NCBI GenBank assembly: GCA_009363875.1
Contig: CM018685.1
Location: 64,460,593-64,524,592 of the forward strand
Direction: 5' to 3'
Source: Mikania micrantha
Taxonomy: Eukaryota > Streptophyta > Magnoliopsida > Asterales > Asteraceae
Length of the DNA stretch: 64,000 nt
Shown here piece after piece: positions 1-11,803 of the stretch (position 1 is its first letter; the number at the start of each line of letters is the position of its first letter). The position numbers and the translations under genes are program-made. Below the pieces are notes generated by a model, which had not been told where the DNA came from, ran no database searches, and saw only the letters and a program-made list of their open reading frames with translations.

Positions 1-3000
1 TACTCTTATAACACTAACAAACCCATCAAGAGTTGATTTATAATAGAAAATCAATGAAAACAAGATTTGAAGCTGACACCTCTCTCACATGGAAACAATA
101 CCCTTGAAGGTTTACTAATTTCCATATTGTTCTTGATTAGATTGGGTACCATTAAAGAAAGGTAATATTTATGTTGTATTTTCATGTTTATGTGCGCAAA
201 TTCGATCGATCGATAGAAGTCATATTGTTGTTCTTGTTGAATCTATGTGGTTGATTTATATTTCTTGCTGTTCGTTGGTGTTTAAGCAATATTGATCATC
301 ATGTTTATCTATTTTTTTGGACGACAGATCGAGGGTGAATAATCTGATTTCAAGATATAAAGATATCATTAGATCTTTGAATTAAAGATCCGCTAAAATA
401 TTAAAGAATATCAAAATCATAATACTTTAATGTAATTGTATATTGGTATCTTGGCTTGTCTTATATTAACCCTTTTTCTAACTTTTGTGGGATTTATCAA
501 GTTTGATTTGAGTATTAATTAACCCTTTTGTTTTTCTTTGAGTGGTTAAGAGTTGTTTGGTAGCATATTAATGGTCATTTAGAGGCTACCTCTTGCTAGT
601 TTATAAATTCTTAATGATTAACATGTAACATTAAGTTTTAATGGTTGTTATCTGTTAAAAATTCAGACTTAATTAAGGTTATGTTATAACCATTATACCA
701 TTAAAAGACTATCAAACAACACCAAAGTTACATAGATACTCTTTATCCTTAAGCGTTTACTTTGTATTATCTTGAAATTTTGTATTTTCTTCTTAACTAG
801 CATGGGTAAACATAACTAAGCCATATGATATGATGTTTTATATAAACAATACAATACATCCATACACGTGTGTTTTATGTATCACATATACAGAAATACA
901 TATTCGTTGTAGTGAGTTAATTAAATTGGAAACATTTGATTATGGTTTATTTATCTCCTACCTAGCTAGTTCTTGCTTAATTATATGTTTGTTGTTCAAA
1001 AATTAAAAACTTCAAATGTATAGCCTAGATCTTTCCCTAGTTTTTTTTTTATAAAAGTGAAACAGATCGAGTGATGCTTAGGGCTCTTTGACCAAACTGT
1101 ATGCTTAGTTGAATCAATAAATGATATAGATTAGAGAGTAGGATTAATATTGTAAATAAGTTGTAATATTAGCAATGGGTTACAACCCAACTATTATCCC
1201 CTTGATATTTTATTTGAGAGGTTTTCAGTTTGAATCTCAGAGCACAGTAATCAGACTGAGGGTTTTTCTTCAAGTTTCCATCTAAGGTAGTCCTGAGTTC
1301 GAGTTTTACATATAACGTCAAACAATTGTAAAGTTTGAAATCTTGTCACATGAGGGTTCAAACTCAGCCGACTTAATTACAGGTTAGATTTTTAGTTGAC
1401 CGGCTAATTTTTTGGATCACTGGTGGATTACTGGAGACCATTCGATCATATCCATCACCAAGTCACAGTTCTAGAGGAAACTCAAGTCTTTTGAGAATAG
1501 ATTCGAAACCAGTACCATTTGGTTACTAACCCTTATCTCACCATCAAGATGGCGCTAGGCTGTAATGTTTTTGCTATTTACAGGTAGATTAGTTTGTGTT
1601 CTATAATGTGATTTGACAATAATAATTCCTGAGAAATGTAAATCTTGTGATGGATTTTTGCAGGCGAATCAACTGAAAAATTTTATTGAAAGGAAGAATA
1701 TGTGTGGTCGTGGTGTTTTTTTGTTTTGAATTATTGACCCCGGTACTAAATGATGGTGATAGCTGCTTATTTCAAAATCCAACCAGCTATAGATTTTTTA
1801 AAATTCAATCTTTTAAGTTATTTATTTTTCATGTAAATAAAATCAAAAATATAGTCACGTAATTGATGATGCAGATGAGTAAACAACATGACGTCATTCT
1901 AACGAAAGTTGCAGGTTCTTATTGATAAGCCTGGTATCCTTTAGGCTAAAACACATGAGACGTTTACTTATGAAGTTATGAGTCTCAGTTAAAGTTTACA
2001 TTAAAAATAATATGATACGCCCATTTGCGGTGCACACATATAATATATGTGTGTGTGAGCTCTTAAGAGTCGAAAGTAAAATTTCAATAATTTTAACGTT
2101 ATTTTACTTATTTATGAAAATAACGTTAAAAGTGTTGTAATGATTAACTTCAAGCGATAACTTTGAATCTAGGACTCTTTCAGACCCTACTAAACAATAG
2201 TAGGAATATAATAGATTAGTTTGTTTTTTTTTTTTTTTTGATTTATTGAAAATAATGTAAGAATTATTTCGTTATTACGTAATTTGAAGTAAGTTATCAC
2301 TCCTCAAGGGTCAATTGCAAAAAAACGCTAACATGCATACCTTACATTGTTTTCAAATGTATCGTAAATATAAAGAAAACATACAAACTAATTTAAACCA
2401 CATGTTTTAAAAGTATAAAAGTAATTTTTTTTTAAAAAAATATGAAAAGTTACTTTTATACCAATTACCAAGATCTAAACTTGAGACTAGAATTGATTAT
2501 TTTAGTTTTCAAGTAAGAATAGTTTTCAATTGAACATCTCTCGTACAACATATTTCTTAAAAATTGCATATTTCTTCAAATACAAATTCTCAATATATAT
2601 AGAATGTACAATATGTTTTGTACATAATATTATACAAGAAGACATATATAACATTACAAGTTTATATAGAAAAATATGGCATTGCCTTAATAAACTAACA
2701 TATTTACATCTATTTAGGGTCATACTAAACTAAATAACTAACCTTGAGATTTTTCTTACATATATCTAGTCTTCGGTTGAATTTATCATGAAATACCATA
2801 AAGATGCAATTTTTTCAAATATTCAATGCTAAAGCCAAGGTGATTATTATTTGAATGACTTGATCAAAAACCGTAAATTCAAACTGGACCGGATTCAACT
2901 CAAGTGACGAATTAAAACTCGGTTTTTGAATATTCGATCAAGCCTTATTCGAAACCATGGGCGAAGGTTAATTTTAGTTAAAAATATGGGTTTTTGCCCC

Positions 3001-3454
3001 TCGTTTGAAATATTTAACATGTATTCTGAGTCTCATAAATTTCCGCCCCCTTCCTTAACTTTCAAGCTCCGCCACTGTCCGAAACCGAACTTCAAATTTT
3101 TTTTTTGAATCAAATTCAAACTGAACCGTCCCCATTATAAAAAAATTAGAATTCAAATTATAGATTACCTATTTCTTAAATTATAAAACACATTCTTTGT
3201 TTTATTTATATTTCTTATAAATTGGTTATTTGAATCAACCGGCCCGTACCCAAATATTTGAATCAATTTTTCAAATTCAAATTCTTTATGTAAATTTCAA
3301 ATTTGAATAACTTGAAGTAAGATGCAATGAAGACTAATAGCCTATATTTTAGACATCTCTTTTAGTATTTAGGTATTACAAAAATACACAAATCTTCGTA
3401 AAAAATGAAACAAACACAAGAAAATAATTTTACATGGTTCGATTGACATGACAT
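1..3454. other. AT-rich intergenic DNA, no gene recognised
   Basis: No convincing coding region was found; the open frames are short and of low complexity. A stretch at about 1190-1560 has a tRNA-promoter-like phrase (GAGTTCGAGTT near 1300) and may be a decayed SINE, without clear ends. At about 2395-2470 there is a short inverted repeat around TATAAAAGTAA, a motif that recurs at 42240-42290. At 2940-3075 there is a truncated hAT-like 3' end (AAGCTCCGCCACTG), embedded in GAACCG/TTCAAA-rich DNA. Confidence 0.5.
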
Positions 3455-3597
3455 CACTACAAGAATAATAGCAGTTATCGATGTAAATAATCGTCGCTAT
3501 AGGGTTCCAAAATCGTCGCCATATATACCTCTACCCATTGCGACGATGCTTGTCGTCGCTATAAATTTCGCGGTTATAGGTTCTGATTCTTGTAGTG
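3455..3597. mobile_element. CACTA-type MITE
   Basis: This is a 143-bp element with perfect 12-bp terminal inverted repeats (CACTACAAGAAT at the left, ATTCTTGTAGTG at the right). It is flanked on both sides by the 3-bp duplication CAT (3452-3454 and 3598-3600). CACTA ends plus a 3-bp duplication are diagnostic of the CACTA (En/Spm) superfamily. It has no coding capacity, so any movement would need a transposase from elsewhere. Confidence 0.9.
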
Positions 3598-3965
3598 CAT
3601 AGGTCCACGGGTTGTAACTAAAAATTTATTTTTGCATTTTGCTCACACCTCTTGTGACAAGCAATTACAAGTATGAGATGACATATAATTAAATTGATAT
3701 TTAGGGTTCAACCCTTGTTAAACAACAAAACATATATAGGTCCGGTTCACAGCCTCCCTGTCTTAACATGTCTTCAAAGTTTCAACCTGAAAATTAGCCA
3801 TCACAAACCCTACAAGAGCTATCTAAATAAAGCGAGTATTGCATATATAAAACCGTTCATGATATGAGATCTAACATGTATGTCACAAACACAAAGAGAT
3901 TGAAGCATGCAAGTGTATTTAAATAATAGTTCCAAGGCCAAAAGATTAATTTTTCGAATTTAAGA

Positions 3966-4160
3966 AGGTTCGTCATCATCATCATCATCATAATCTTCGT
4001 ACTTAGTATATCCCACCATTAACAAAGTTAAGGTAGGGTCTGAGGAGGGTTTGATTTAGACAACCTTAACTCTACCCCGTAGGAATATAGAGGCTGCTTC
4101 CAATGAGACCTCCAGCTTATGAATCATGATGCCTGACTAACCGACCAACCTATGGTTTTA
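3966..4160 (-). mobile_element. SINE, 5'-truncated, with (ATG)n tail
   Basis: Read on the minus strand, this resembles the 3' half of a SINE common in eudicots: a segment with GGAAGCAGCCTCTATATTCC, then a run close to ACGGGGTAGAGTTAAGG, ending in an ATG trinucleotide tail (CATCATCAT on the plus strand at about 3973-3990). No A box or B box is visible at the 5' side, so the copy is probably truncated. I did not find a clean target duplication. The family assignment is from memory of similar repeats. Confidence 0.55.
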
Positions 4161-4432
4161 ACATTATTTTCACAAAAACAAAGTAAAATAAGGTTAACAC
4201 TAGTGCGACTTTACTTTTGTCTCTTAAGGTCTGACACATATATACATTAAGAAAGTTGTATCTTGATTTCTTGGCTGATAAATATACATATGATTAAAAA
4301 AGCATAGAATATGGTTATTTTTTTAATTACATTAATGCAGATTGAACACTACTAATCAATCTATCACTTGTTTAAACGTATCTAAGTTTAAATTTTGCAG
4401 TAACATCTGACGAGGGCGGGCGAAAGTCACGA

Positions 4433-4695
4433 TAGAGATGGCCAACGTACCCGGAACCGGAACCGAACTGGAACCGGTGGGTACGGGCGGTTTCGGGTTT
4501 TCAGAGAAATTGGAACCGGAACCAGAAAAAGCGGAACCGGTTCCACCCTTAAACTGGTCAAACTCGAACCGGAACCGGCAAAAAACCGGTTGGAACCGGT
4601 CAAAAACCGGAACCGGTTCTTGACTTTGTTGACCGGAACCGGAACCGTTTGGAACCGGAACCGGTTAACAAAAAAACCCGGTTTGACCACCTCTA
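4433..4695. mobile_element. hAT MITE, ACCGGA-rich family, copy 1
   Basis: This 263-bp element starts TAGAGATGG and ends CCACCTCTA. It is flanked by a perfect 8-bp duplication AGTCACGA (4425-4432 and 4696-4703). The interior is almost entirely degenerate GGAACC/AACCGG hexamers, which create spurious open frames on both strands. The 8-bp duplication and TAGRGGTGG ends point to the hAT superfamily. Confidence 0.9.
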
Positions 4696-5452
4696 AGTCA
4701 CGAGGGCGAATTGGGCTCGATACCTTTGGAAATAAAGATGAATCATGTCTTAACAACCCATATAACGATTGGACACGTTTATCCAAAGAAGTTGATTAGT
4801 TGAATGCTTCGTAAATTTAATTCCTTTTGGATAATGTACAAATGGCTCCAAATCATGGTTAGGTTTTGGGCCAAAACCGTTATAATAGTTATGTTTGAGG
4901 AGCCAAAACCGTTAGTTGTTTAAACTACAAGGGCTAAATTGGTAGAAGATTTTATTTTGGGTCGAAATAGTTAAAACACTTAAACCACAAGGGCCAAAAA
5001 TGTAATTTACTCTATATTATTGTTTTGGAGAATGTTAAGAAATTATCAGGATTTGTGTGGATATATAAAAGACATAATTTTGTTACAACAAAATTGTTTT
5101 TATATTGGTTATTAGCTTACTGATATCTTAATAATAACTTAACTTAAAAATTTTTATATATATACATAGCCTATTTTTAGTATGCTTTGAATTTAGGGCA
5201 CATAACATATGAAAAAAAAAACGTCTCAGAAAACAAGCCATTCACTTGTACGAGTGCCATATGTTGTTTTCCATCTCTCACATCCAAATTCTCTTGTTTG
5301 GAGTTTCAAAATTAGACATTTATTGGGATAAACGACATGCGTACATCCCTACAAGTAATTGTTGTAATTATGTTTATTTAGGCATGTTTGTTAGCCTTGT
5401 GTTAGTCTTGTTGTAATTGCGTTTAATATTGGAAATAACTCATTAGTAGGAT

Positions 5453-5990
5453 CAGGGCCGTTTCTGAGAGATTAAGTGCCGTGGGCAAATGCAAAAAATG
5501 AACCCATATGTGTGCGTGTGTGATAATTAGTCTATAACTAAATATGAATGGTTAACGCCACCATTACGCCCCTCACCGACCGGTCTCACGGCCAACATGA
5601 GGGAGGTAAATCGCGTGGCCCAGGAAAAATTGGGCGGTGCCGGGCTTTGAACCCTAGACCGCCATTATGGATTCCCACCCCTTACCACTAGGCCACCATT
5701 GCGGGTACATAACTAAATATGAAGTGAGTTAATTTATTTTTTTTTACCTAAATTTTAAATTGTAATGAGTTATTGGGTCAAATGTTTACAAAAAAGTTTT
5801 TCTTATAGCTTTTATAAAATTCATAACTGGGTTAAATATATTTAAAAAATTGGATAGTAAATTATATGTGTTTGTTGTAAAATAAATTAATATATATAAT
5901 ATATACATTTTTTTATAAAAAATTAGGGCTCCCTAAAAAAAATGAGCCATGTGCGGTCGCATCTCTTGCACTTGCTCTAAGACCCCATTG
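5453..5990. mobile_element. Probable non-autonomous DNA element split by a SINE
   Basis: The segment begins CAGGGCCGTTTCTGAG, a hAT-like start. It lies between near-identical 11-bp flanks (TTAGTAGGATC at 5443-5453 and TTGGTAGGATC at 5988-5998). The right terminus does not match the left well, so the ends are uncertain by a few bases. A SINE inserted later inside it at 5549-5708. Confidence 0.4.
5549..5708 (-). mobile_element. tRNA-derived SINE (minus strand)
   Basis: A 160-bp insertion is flanked by a perfect 15-bp duplication ATAACTAAATATGAA (5534-5548 and 5709-5723). On the minus strand it starts with a tRNA-like head: the A box is in GGCCTAGTGGTAAGG, and a B box is in TAGGGTTCAAAGCCC. A polymerase III head plus a long target duplication is the hallmark of a SINE. 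It is GC-rich against its surroundings. Confidence 0.85.
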
Positions 5991-5998
5991 GTAGGATC

Positions 5999-7107
5999 TT
6001 ACGGATCATTTGATTAACTTTACCAATATGACATAACTAGTTCCTAAAAATTACTTGATGGAAGTATTTGTAAATATTGATTAGTATAGAGGATTATTAT
6101 TGTTATCCTTTTAGATGCCCTAGTATAAATATAGAAAACCACACCAAAGTTCATTATATGAAAGATCGTCAAAATCAATCATAAGGATTTTTCATCAAAA
6201 ACACCACTAAATTCTCTATCAATTCACCATCAATTCGAGGCTTCATAACGAGAATCATGATATCATATGTTCATCCAAGTTCTCAATTCCTTTTCAACAG
6301 GTATGTACTTTTAATTTTTTGATTGAATTGATTAACGATCCGCTCATGATGTTGAAATAATCAACATTTAATTCAATAATTCCTCCCGAAGAAATCCGGA
6401 ACGTCCTACATGAACCTTTTGCGAAGGAAAGCGCGTTTAGGGCATATGAATCCAAGTTGTTACTCGATCTCCACAGCCAGACAAAACGAGAACTTAGTCT
6501 AGGCTTACTAAACATAGCTAAGGACCCTATGGGATGAGACCGCTAGACTCGGTCGGATTGGTGACTCAGCTGAAAGTGAAACGTTGACGAAGCTTCCATA
6601 GGGCATTTTTTCCATCCGTAGTGTTAAGTTTTCGGCCGAAAGATTATTATTGTTAAAAATATAGGTTTTGCCCCCTCGCTTAAAAAAATTAACATGTATT
6701 ATGGGTCCCGTAAATTTCCATCCCCTTTCAACATGTTCAAGCTCTGCGCTAAAAGAAAAAAGTAATAATATCAACAATTTTTGAAAATGTTTGCTGGATT
6801 TGTAGCTAGCTTTTGGATGAATTTGTCTATCGCATTATCCCACATGAAGTACTCTGATATTTGTATGTTTATCTACAATTTAATACTCTATAGCGAATTT
6901 TCATGGTTTTCATTGTTGTGTTTGGCATTTTTTGATACTAAACTAAGTTTTTTAAAAATTATTTTTATAGATCTTAAGATTATATTATTATGTATGGCTC
7001 ATTAGACTCGACTATATAACTTCACAGCGTCTAGAGCAATTAATTAATTATATATTTATTTTTACAATAGTAAATTACAATTGGATGTCACTCAAGATAT
7101 TCATGAT
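5999..7107. other. Gene-free region with decayed transposon pieces
   Basis: A TATA-like box (TATAAATATAG, about 6124-6134) is followed by an untranslated-leader-like stretch. That resembles the R/U5 part of an old LTR, but no second end was found. At about 6650-6765 lies a hAT-like fragment sharing TTTTGCCCC and AAGCTC phrases with the fragment at 2940-3075. No gene was recognised. Confidence 0.4.
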
Positions 7108-7278
7108 TAGAGGTGGGTAAAAAACTCAGAACCAGAGCCGACAACCCGAATAGGAACTGGTAGTACCCGAACTGGTGCGTACAGGCCTGTCCGAATCCTC
7201 ATAAAAATCGAAACCGGAACCGGAACTGTTCCGCCTTGCCAAGCCAAACTCGAACCGGAACCGGTTTGCCCACCTCTA
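7108..7278. mobile_element. hAT MITE, ACCGGA-rich family, copy 2
   Basis: This 171-bp element has inverted ends TAGAGGTGGG and CCCACCTCTA and a perfect 8-bp duplication TTCATGAT (7100-7107 and 7279-7286). The interior is again degenerate GAACCGG repeats. It is the shortest member of the local family. Confidence 0.92.
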
Positions 7279-7475
7279 TTCATGATATCTGTGAAATAAA
7301 ACAATTTTCGAGTAGCCCTTTTGCCATGTACTCGTTCTTTAGGCCCACAGCAATGATATGCGTACCACTTTTGTTTTGGTTACAATTTACAAACTAGTTG
7401 TAGTTATTACATATGCATGTTGTAATGATTTTATATCAAAAAATCTATGTGGTATAATAAAAAAATATTCCTACT

Positions 7476-7875
7476 TAGAGGTGGGCAAAAACCTTGAACC
7501 AGAACCAGAACCTGAACCGGACCGGTCATACTTGAACCAAGCGTATAAGCGGTTCCGGTTTCCTAGAGAAATCGTAACCGGAAAAACCGGAACCGATTCC
7601 ACATTCACCCGACCAAATCCAGAACCGGAACTTGCCAAAAACTGGATGGAACCGATCAAAAACCGGAATCGAAACTAATTATTGACTTTATTGACCGGAA
7701 CTCGAACCAATTTAAATAAATCAAAACTGGTTCCTGACTTTATCGACACCCATAATAAGTTGAATGACCTAATCGGGACAAAAAAAATTTAGTGACTTAA
7801 TTGAGATAGTATAAACAATTAGTTACATTTACGTAGAGTTATCCCTTTAAATAAATAGCGATTTGCCCACCTCTG
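7476..7875. mobile_element. hAT MITE, ACCGGA-rich family, copy 3
   Basis: This 400-bp element has ends TAGAGGTGGGCAAA and TTTGCCCACCTCTG. The flanking duplication is imperfect (TTCCTACT at 7468-7475, TTCCTATA at 7876-7883, 6 of 8 matching), which suggests an older insertion. The interior begins with GAACC/GAACCGG repeats and continues into AT-rich DNA. Confidence 0.8.
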
Positions 7876-8005
7876 TTCCTATACGGTCGGTTTACAAGTT
7901 ACAACTAATGACAATGACTTGGGCTTCACCTACTAGTGGCCCAAATTAGAAATTCATTCCAAGTTTCCAGCAGTTTAATTACATTCTATATTTGATTGAT
8001 ATTAT

Positions 8006-8281
8006 TAGAGGTGGGGAAAAAAAACCGGACTCGGAACCGGAACCGACAGCCCGAACCGAACCGGTGAGTACAAACGGGTCCGGTTTTTCAGACAAATTAG
8101 AACCGGAACTGGTTCCACCTATACCCGGCCAAAACCCGAACCGGAACCGGTCAAAAAACGGTTAGAACCAGTCGAAACCCGGAACCGTAACCAGAACCGG
8201 GTATTGACTTTGTTGACCGGAATTGAAACCGGAACCGGTTCCGGAACCGATTTCAGAAAAAACCTGATTTGCGCACCTCCA
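8006..8281. mobile_element. hAT MITE, ACCGGA-rich family, copy 4
   Basis: This 276-bp element begins TAGAGGTGGGG and ends TGCGCACCTCCA. It has a perfect 8-bp duplication GATATTAT (7998-8005 and 8282-8289). Its interior is mostly ACCGGAACC repeats in both orientations. Confidence 0.9.
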
Positions 8282-9489
8282 GATATTATTATGCTCAAAT
8301 CTCTTGTACATAAAATATTGATTTGTGAACATATTACGTTGATTTATTCCTATTCGCTTTACTTTTGGAGCCCTTATTACTTCACTTGATAATGATACGA
8401 AGTTGTGATGCACACATGGCACGCAATAACATTTTGAAATTATAATATTTTTAATCAAAGAAATAAGACAATGATTTATAAGATTAGGATGGTTTGTTGT
8501 TTCTATTATCTTGGTCACATAATAATATAATGCACATATATCTTATTATAACTTAGTGTTTGGATTAAATAACCAACCATGTATATATTAGATAGCTTGC
8601 TCTAATACTCACCTTATTGAAAACTTATAATTCTTGGTTTATTATACCAAAAAAAAAAGCGTTATATACGATTCTGGTAAGTTGTGGTCACAAGATTTTT
8701 AAGCTAATTGACATTCTTATATTAAGACGTTTTACTTTTAACTGTCAGTTATGTTTGTTTGTATCCTTTGGTTTGTATTTTGTTTGTATTCGCTTATGTG
8801 TAAATTCAAATTTATATTGTATTGATAATAGTTTAGAGATCAATAAGCCAATTTGATTTTCAAAATTTAGAATAGTTCTATAAGGCCAGCTCATTCAGGT
8901 TTGGAAACAATATTTTTATTTTTTTTGATCATATCAACCCATTCACAATTTTTGTATTATTACATAATCATTATAAGCTTGTGGTTATATGTTAGTTTTC
9001 TCAAAGGTGCCTTTTGTATGTTTTGATTTGATCCATTGCGCTACTTGGGGTAAATATAGAATATCATCATTTATGGGACTAATTATGTACTAATGATAGT
9101 TGAAATGGACAGGACTTATTTGTAGAGGTTCATGGTCACAGGATCTCATTGAATTTCAGTTCATTAATAAAACGTATATCGTGAAATTTCTTTTGACCTC
9201 ATAAGATTTTTTGAAGTGATCCTATAAATATAATTAAAAAAGATTTATAACACCAAAATTGAAGTTTGAGCAATGGTTATTGAGAGAATAATGAATCTTT
9301 TTTTTAATAATTCTAGGGTTTGAATTCAAGGGGTCTAGTTTTTTATTTTTTTTTAATTTCATACTATGATCATGTTTAATTACGAAAAAAAGTGACCTCA
9401 CACGAAAAAAATTTATATGTTCTCTACTAATAGTTGATTTATTTACTTAAACATAAATACGAGTCTAAGTCCTTGTTTAATGTATGTTT
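8282..9489. other. AT-rich intergenic DNA
   Basis: Nothing could be supported here beyond poly-A/poly-T tracts and short low-complexity open frames. Confidence 0.5.
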
Positions 9490-9505
9490 ACAAGTTGATC
9501 TTGAC

Positions 9506-9797
9506 ATCCAGAGAATTGCCTCAACTGGTAAAGGCTCACCCTTCCAATGTGGAGGTCATGGGTTCAAACCTTGTTGGGAGCAATTTAATAGATATCCAGG
9601 TGAAGGAACGAATCAGGGCTTTAATCCCAGGTTCGAACCTAATGGGGGGCGAGGGTTTACGGATTCCATCCGGTTCCCGCGCATCTGGGGGCACACGTGT
9701 CTCAGGTCGGAGATCGAGGAATCGATCTTAGCTATCAATCGCCAGGATAACTGAAGGTAGCACGACGAGACAGTTTAACTGCCATTCAAAAAAAAAA
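9506..9797 (+). mobile_element. tRNA-derived SINE with A tail
   Basis: This insertion of about 290 bp is flanked by a perfect 15-bp duplication CAAGTTGATCTTGAC (9491-9505 and 9798-9812). The head has an A-box-like TGGTAAAGG (9526-9534) and a B box GGTTCAAACC (9561-9570). A second B-box-like GGTTCGAACC lies at 9630-9639. The 3' end is an A tract directly before the second duplication. The two B-box-like motifs suggest a composite head or internal duplication. Confidence 0.9.
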
Positions 9798-9965
9798 CAA
9801 GTTGATCTTGACGATTTGGGAAAGGCATTAAAATTATTAAATGTGTCAATGATGATGAATTTGTATTGAATCACATAAAGTTTCTTTATGACGAATAAGG
9901 CATCGTTTTCCCTTTGTATTTATCGACAAGTACATATGACAAAAGTACTTTATTATATATTAATA

Positions 9966-10408
9966 CTAGTTTAGTATTCCGTGTATTACACGGATTACAT
10001 AGAAATATAACGAATAGTTATCAACGAAAATTTTAGAAGAAAAAATAAGATGATTTTTAATATAAAATACGATTACAATTTCGTATGATTTAATATTTTA
10101 AGTTTTAAAATAATAATATTATTTATTTAAACACTAACTTTTTTTATAATCTGTGTTTCTTTAAACATTGTGTTTCAAATAATTGTTTTTGAAAATTTTA
10201 TAGTCTATAATATTTTTTTTTTAAAAAGTGTGTCTTTAATATTAATATATTTTAATGTATTAATAAATCTTTTTTTATTTTAAAAAGGTATTAAAAGTAT
10301 ATTTAATATTAGATATTTAATAGGAGAGAGAGAAGGGAAATAAAGGTTAAGAAGCTCTAAAAACATGCCATGTGTCACTAAAAACCTTTATTTATTAGTA
10401 TAGGTAGA
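9966..10408 (-). mobile_element. Non-autonomous Helitron, complete
   Basis: On the minus strand the element begins TCTACCTATACTAATAAA, with A as the preceding host base. It ends in CTAG (9966-9969) followed by host T. Nine bases before CTAG is the perfect hairpin CCGTGTAATACACGG (9979-9993). A 5' TC, a subterminal hairpin, a CTRR end and insertion between A and T are the Helitron signature. At 443 bp it carries no RepHel protein. The 5' boundary is less certain than the 3' one. Confidence 0.75.
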
Positions 10409-11803
10409 TAGGTAGATAAAATACAAACATTAAATAGTTAATTTATTAACTATAAATAGATTACGATTAATTTCAGCTGAATATATTTTTTGAACGGCCA
10501 GCTAATCAACTGCATTTTAGGTGAATATTAAACCTATTATACTTTAAACTAGCATTACACCTATGATAGATTATGCACGTGTCACCCTTTTATGAGACTA
10601 ATAAAAATTAGAATTTCTTTAACTTGATGATTAGATATTAATCTCAATTATCAAATGAGTACTCTTAATTATACGTTAACTATAATATATTACCGTCTTT
10701 CTTATTTTATATTAACTCTTTATTTTTAAATTTTCTATTCTTCACCAATGTATTATAAAATATATTTTATATGGTTTGTGATATTGATAGTTTTATTATG
10801 TGTTTTAGGGATTGTGAATCTCTTAAATCCTTAAAACTACATTAAAAACTAATAATTTATGTATTACAATTTAAATTAACGCTTTAATATTTTCAATTTA
10901 ATAACGATTTTATATGAAAAGAGTATTTAATAACGATTTTAGATTTGAACTCAAGACCTTTTTTTGTAAAAGATAATGTTTTTGCAAATGAGCTAGACTG
11001 CTAGACTCGAGTTTGTCTCATGTTGACATTTTAAAACTAATTGGGTTATTATAGTAATTTTATCTATTTTGCAAGAATCTGGAAATTAATTTCACACCAT
11101 TGATGAGTTTGATGTTGAGAATTTGGGTATGAATTTCTTAGGTGGAGGTGGTTCAAAGGGGATGCTCAGATCTGATGTGGTGGCAATGGTGGCGATCTAT
11201 GGTGGTGATCAAAGGGGTGGGGGATTTTAGCCTTGATTCACAGAATACTTTGTAGACTAAAAGGTTGTTACATACCATTAACTCAACCGTATCACCAGTG
11301 CTACATAGTTGTTGGTCGTTAATATTTTTACACCTCTGTTCACAATCAACCAACCTAAACTATTTATTAAAAAAATTAATTTCTTTCTCTTTCAATTACA
11401 TTTTTACGTGCTAACCAAACTTAATTTTTTTACTCTCATACGCAACCGATCCACCCAACAATTGAGAAGACGAACGTAATACGGATAATCCATGGGTAGT
11501 TGATGGTGATGTCGATGAATAAACACTAAATTGATAGAGAAACTACGATCATTGGGAAGACGAACGTAATATGGACTAGAATTATTTATTCGATTCAATA
11601 TTTAATGATTAGTTTTACTTTATATAATTTTTAAATTTGGGTTGTTGTTTATGTAATATTTTAGTTTTATTTGTTAATTTTGTAATTAATTTTAATTTAT
11701 TTTTATAAATGCAAAATATTAAACCCTATTAAAATAAGGTCCAATTAACCAAAGGTTTATGGAGCAAACCAATCAATGGGTTTATTAGTTTTTTATTTAT
11801 TTA
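10409..11803. other. AT-rich intergenic DNA
   Basis: No gene was recognised. At about 11140-11360 there is a somewhat more GC-rich patch with GGTGGCAATGGTGGCG-type phrases, but no frame there looks like a real protein. Confidence 0.4.

Noticed and set aside
4427..4799. Overlapping open frames rich in Asn-Arg-Asn and Pro-Val-Pro
   Set aside because: They are translations of the GGAACC hexamer repeats of a hAT MITE; the same applies to frames at 7107-7678 and 8162-8518.
9520..9640. tRNA gene suggested by A-box and B-box motifs
   Set aside because: No cloverleaf could be drawn, and an A tail plus target duplication identify a SINE. The same holds for 5549-5708 and 18523-18807.
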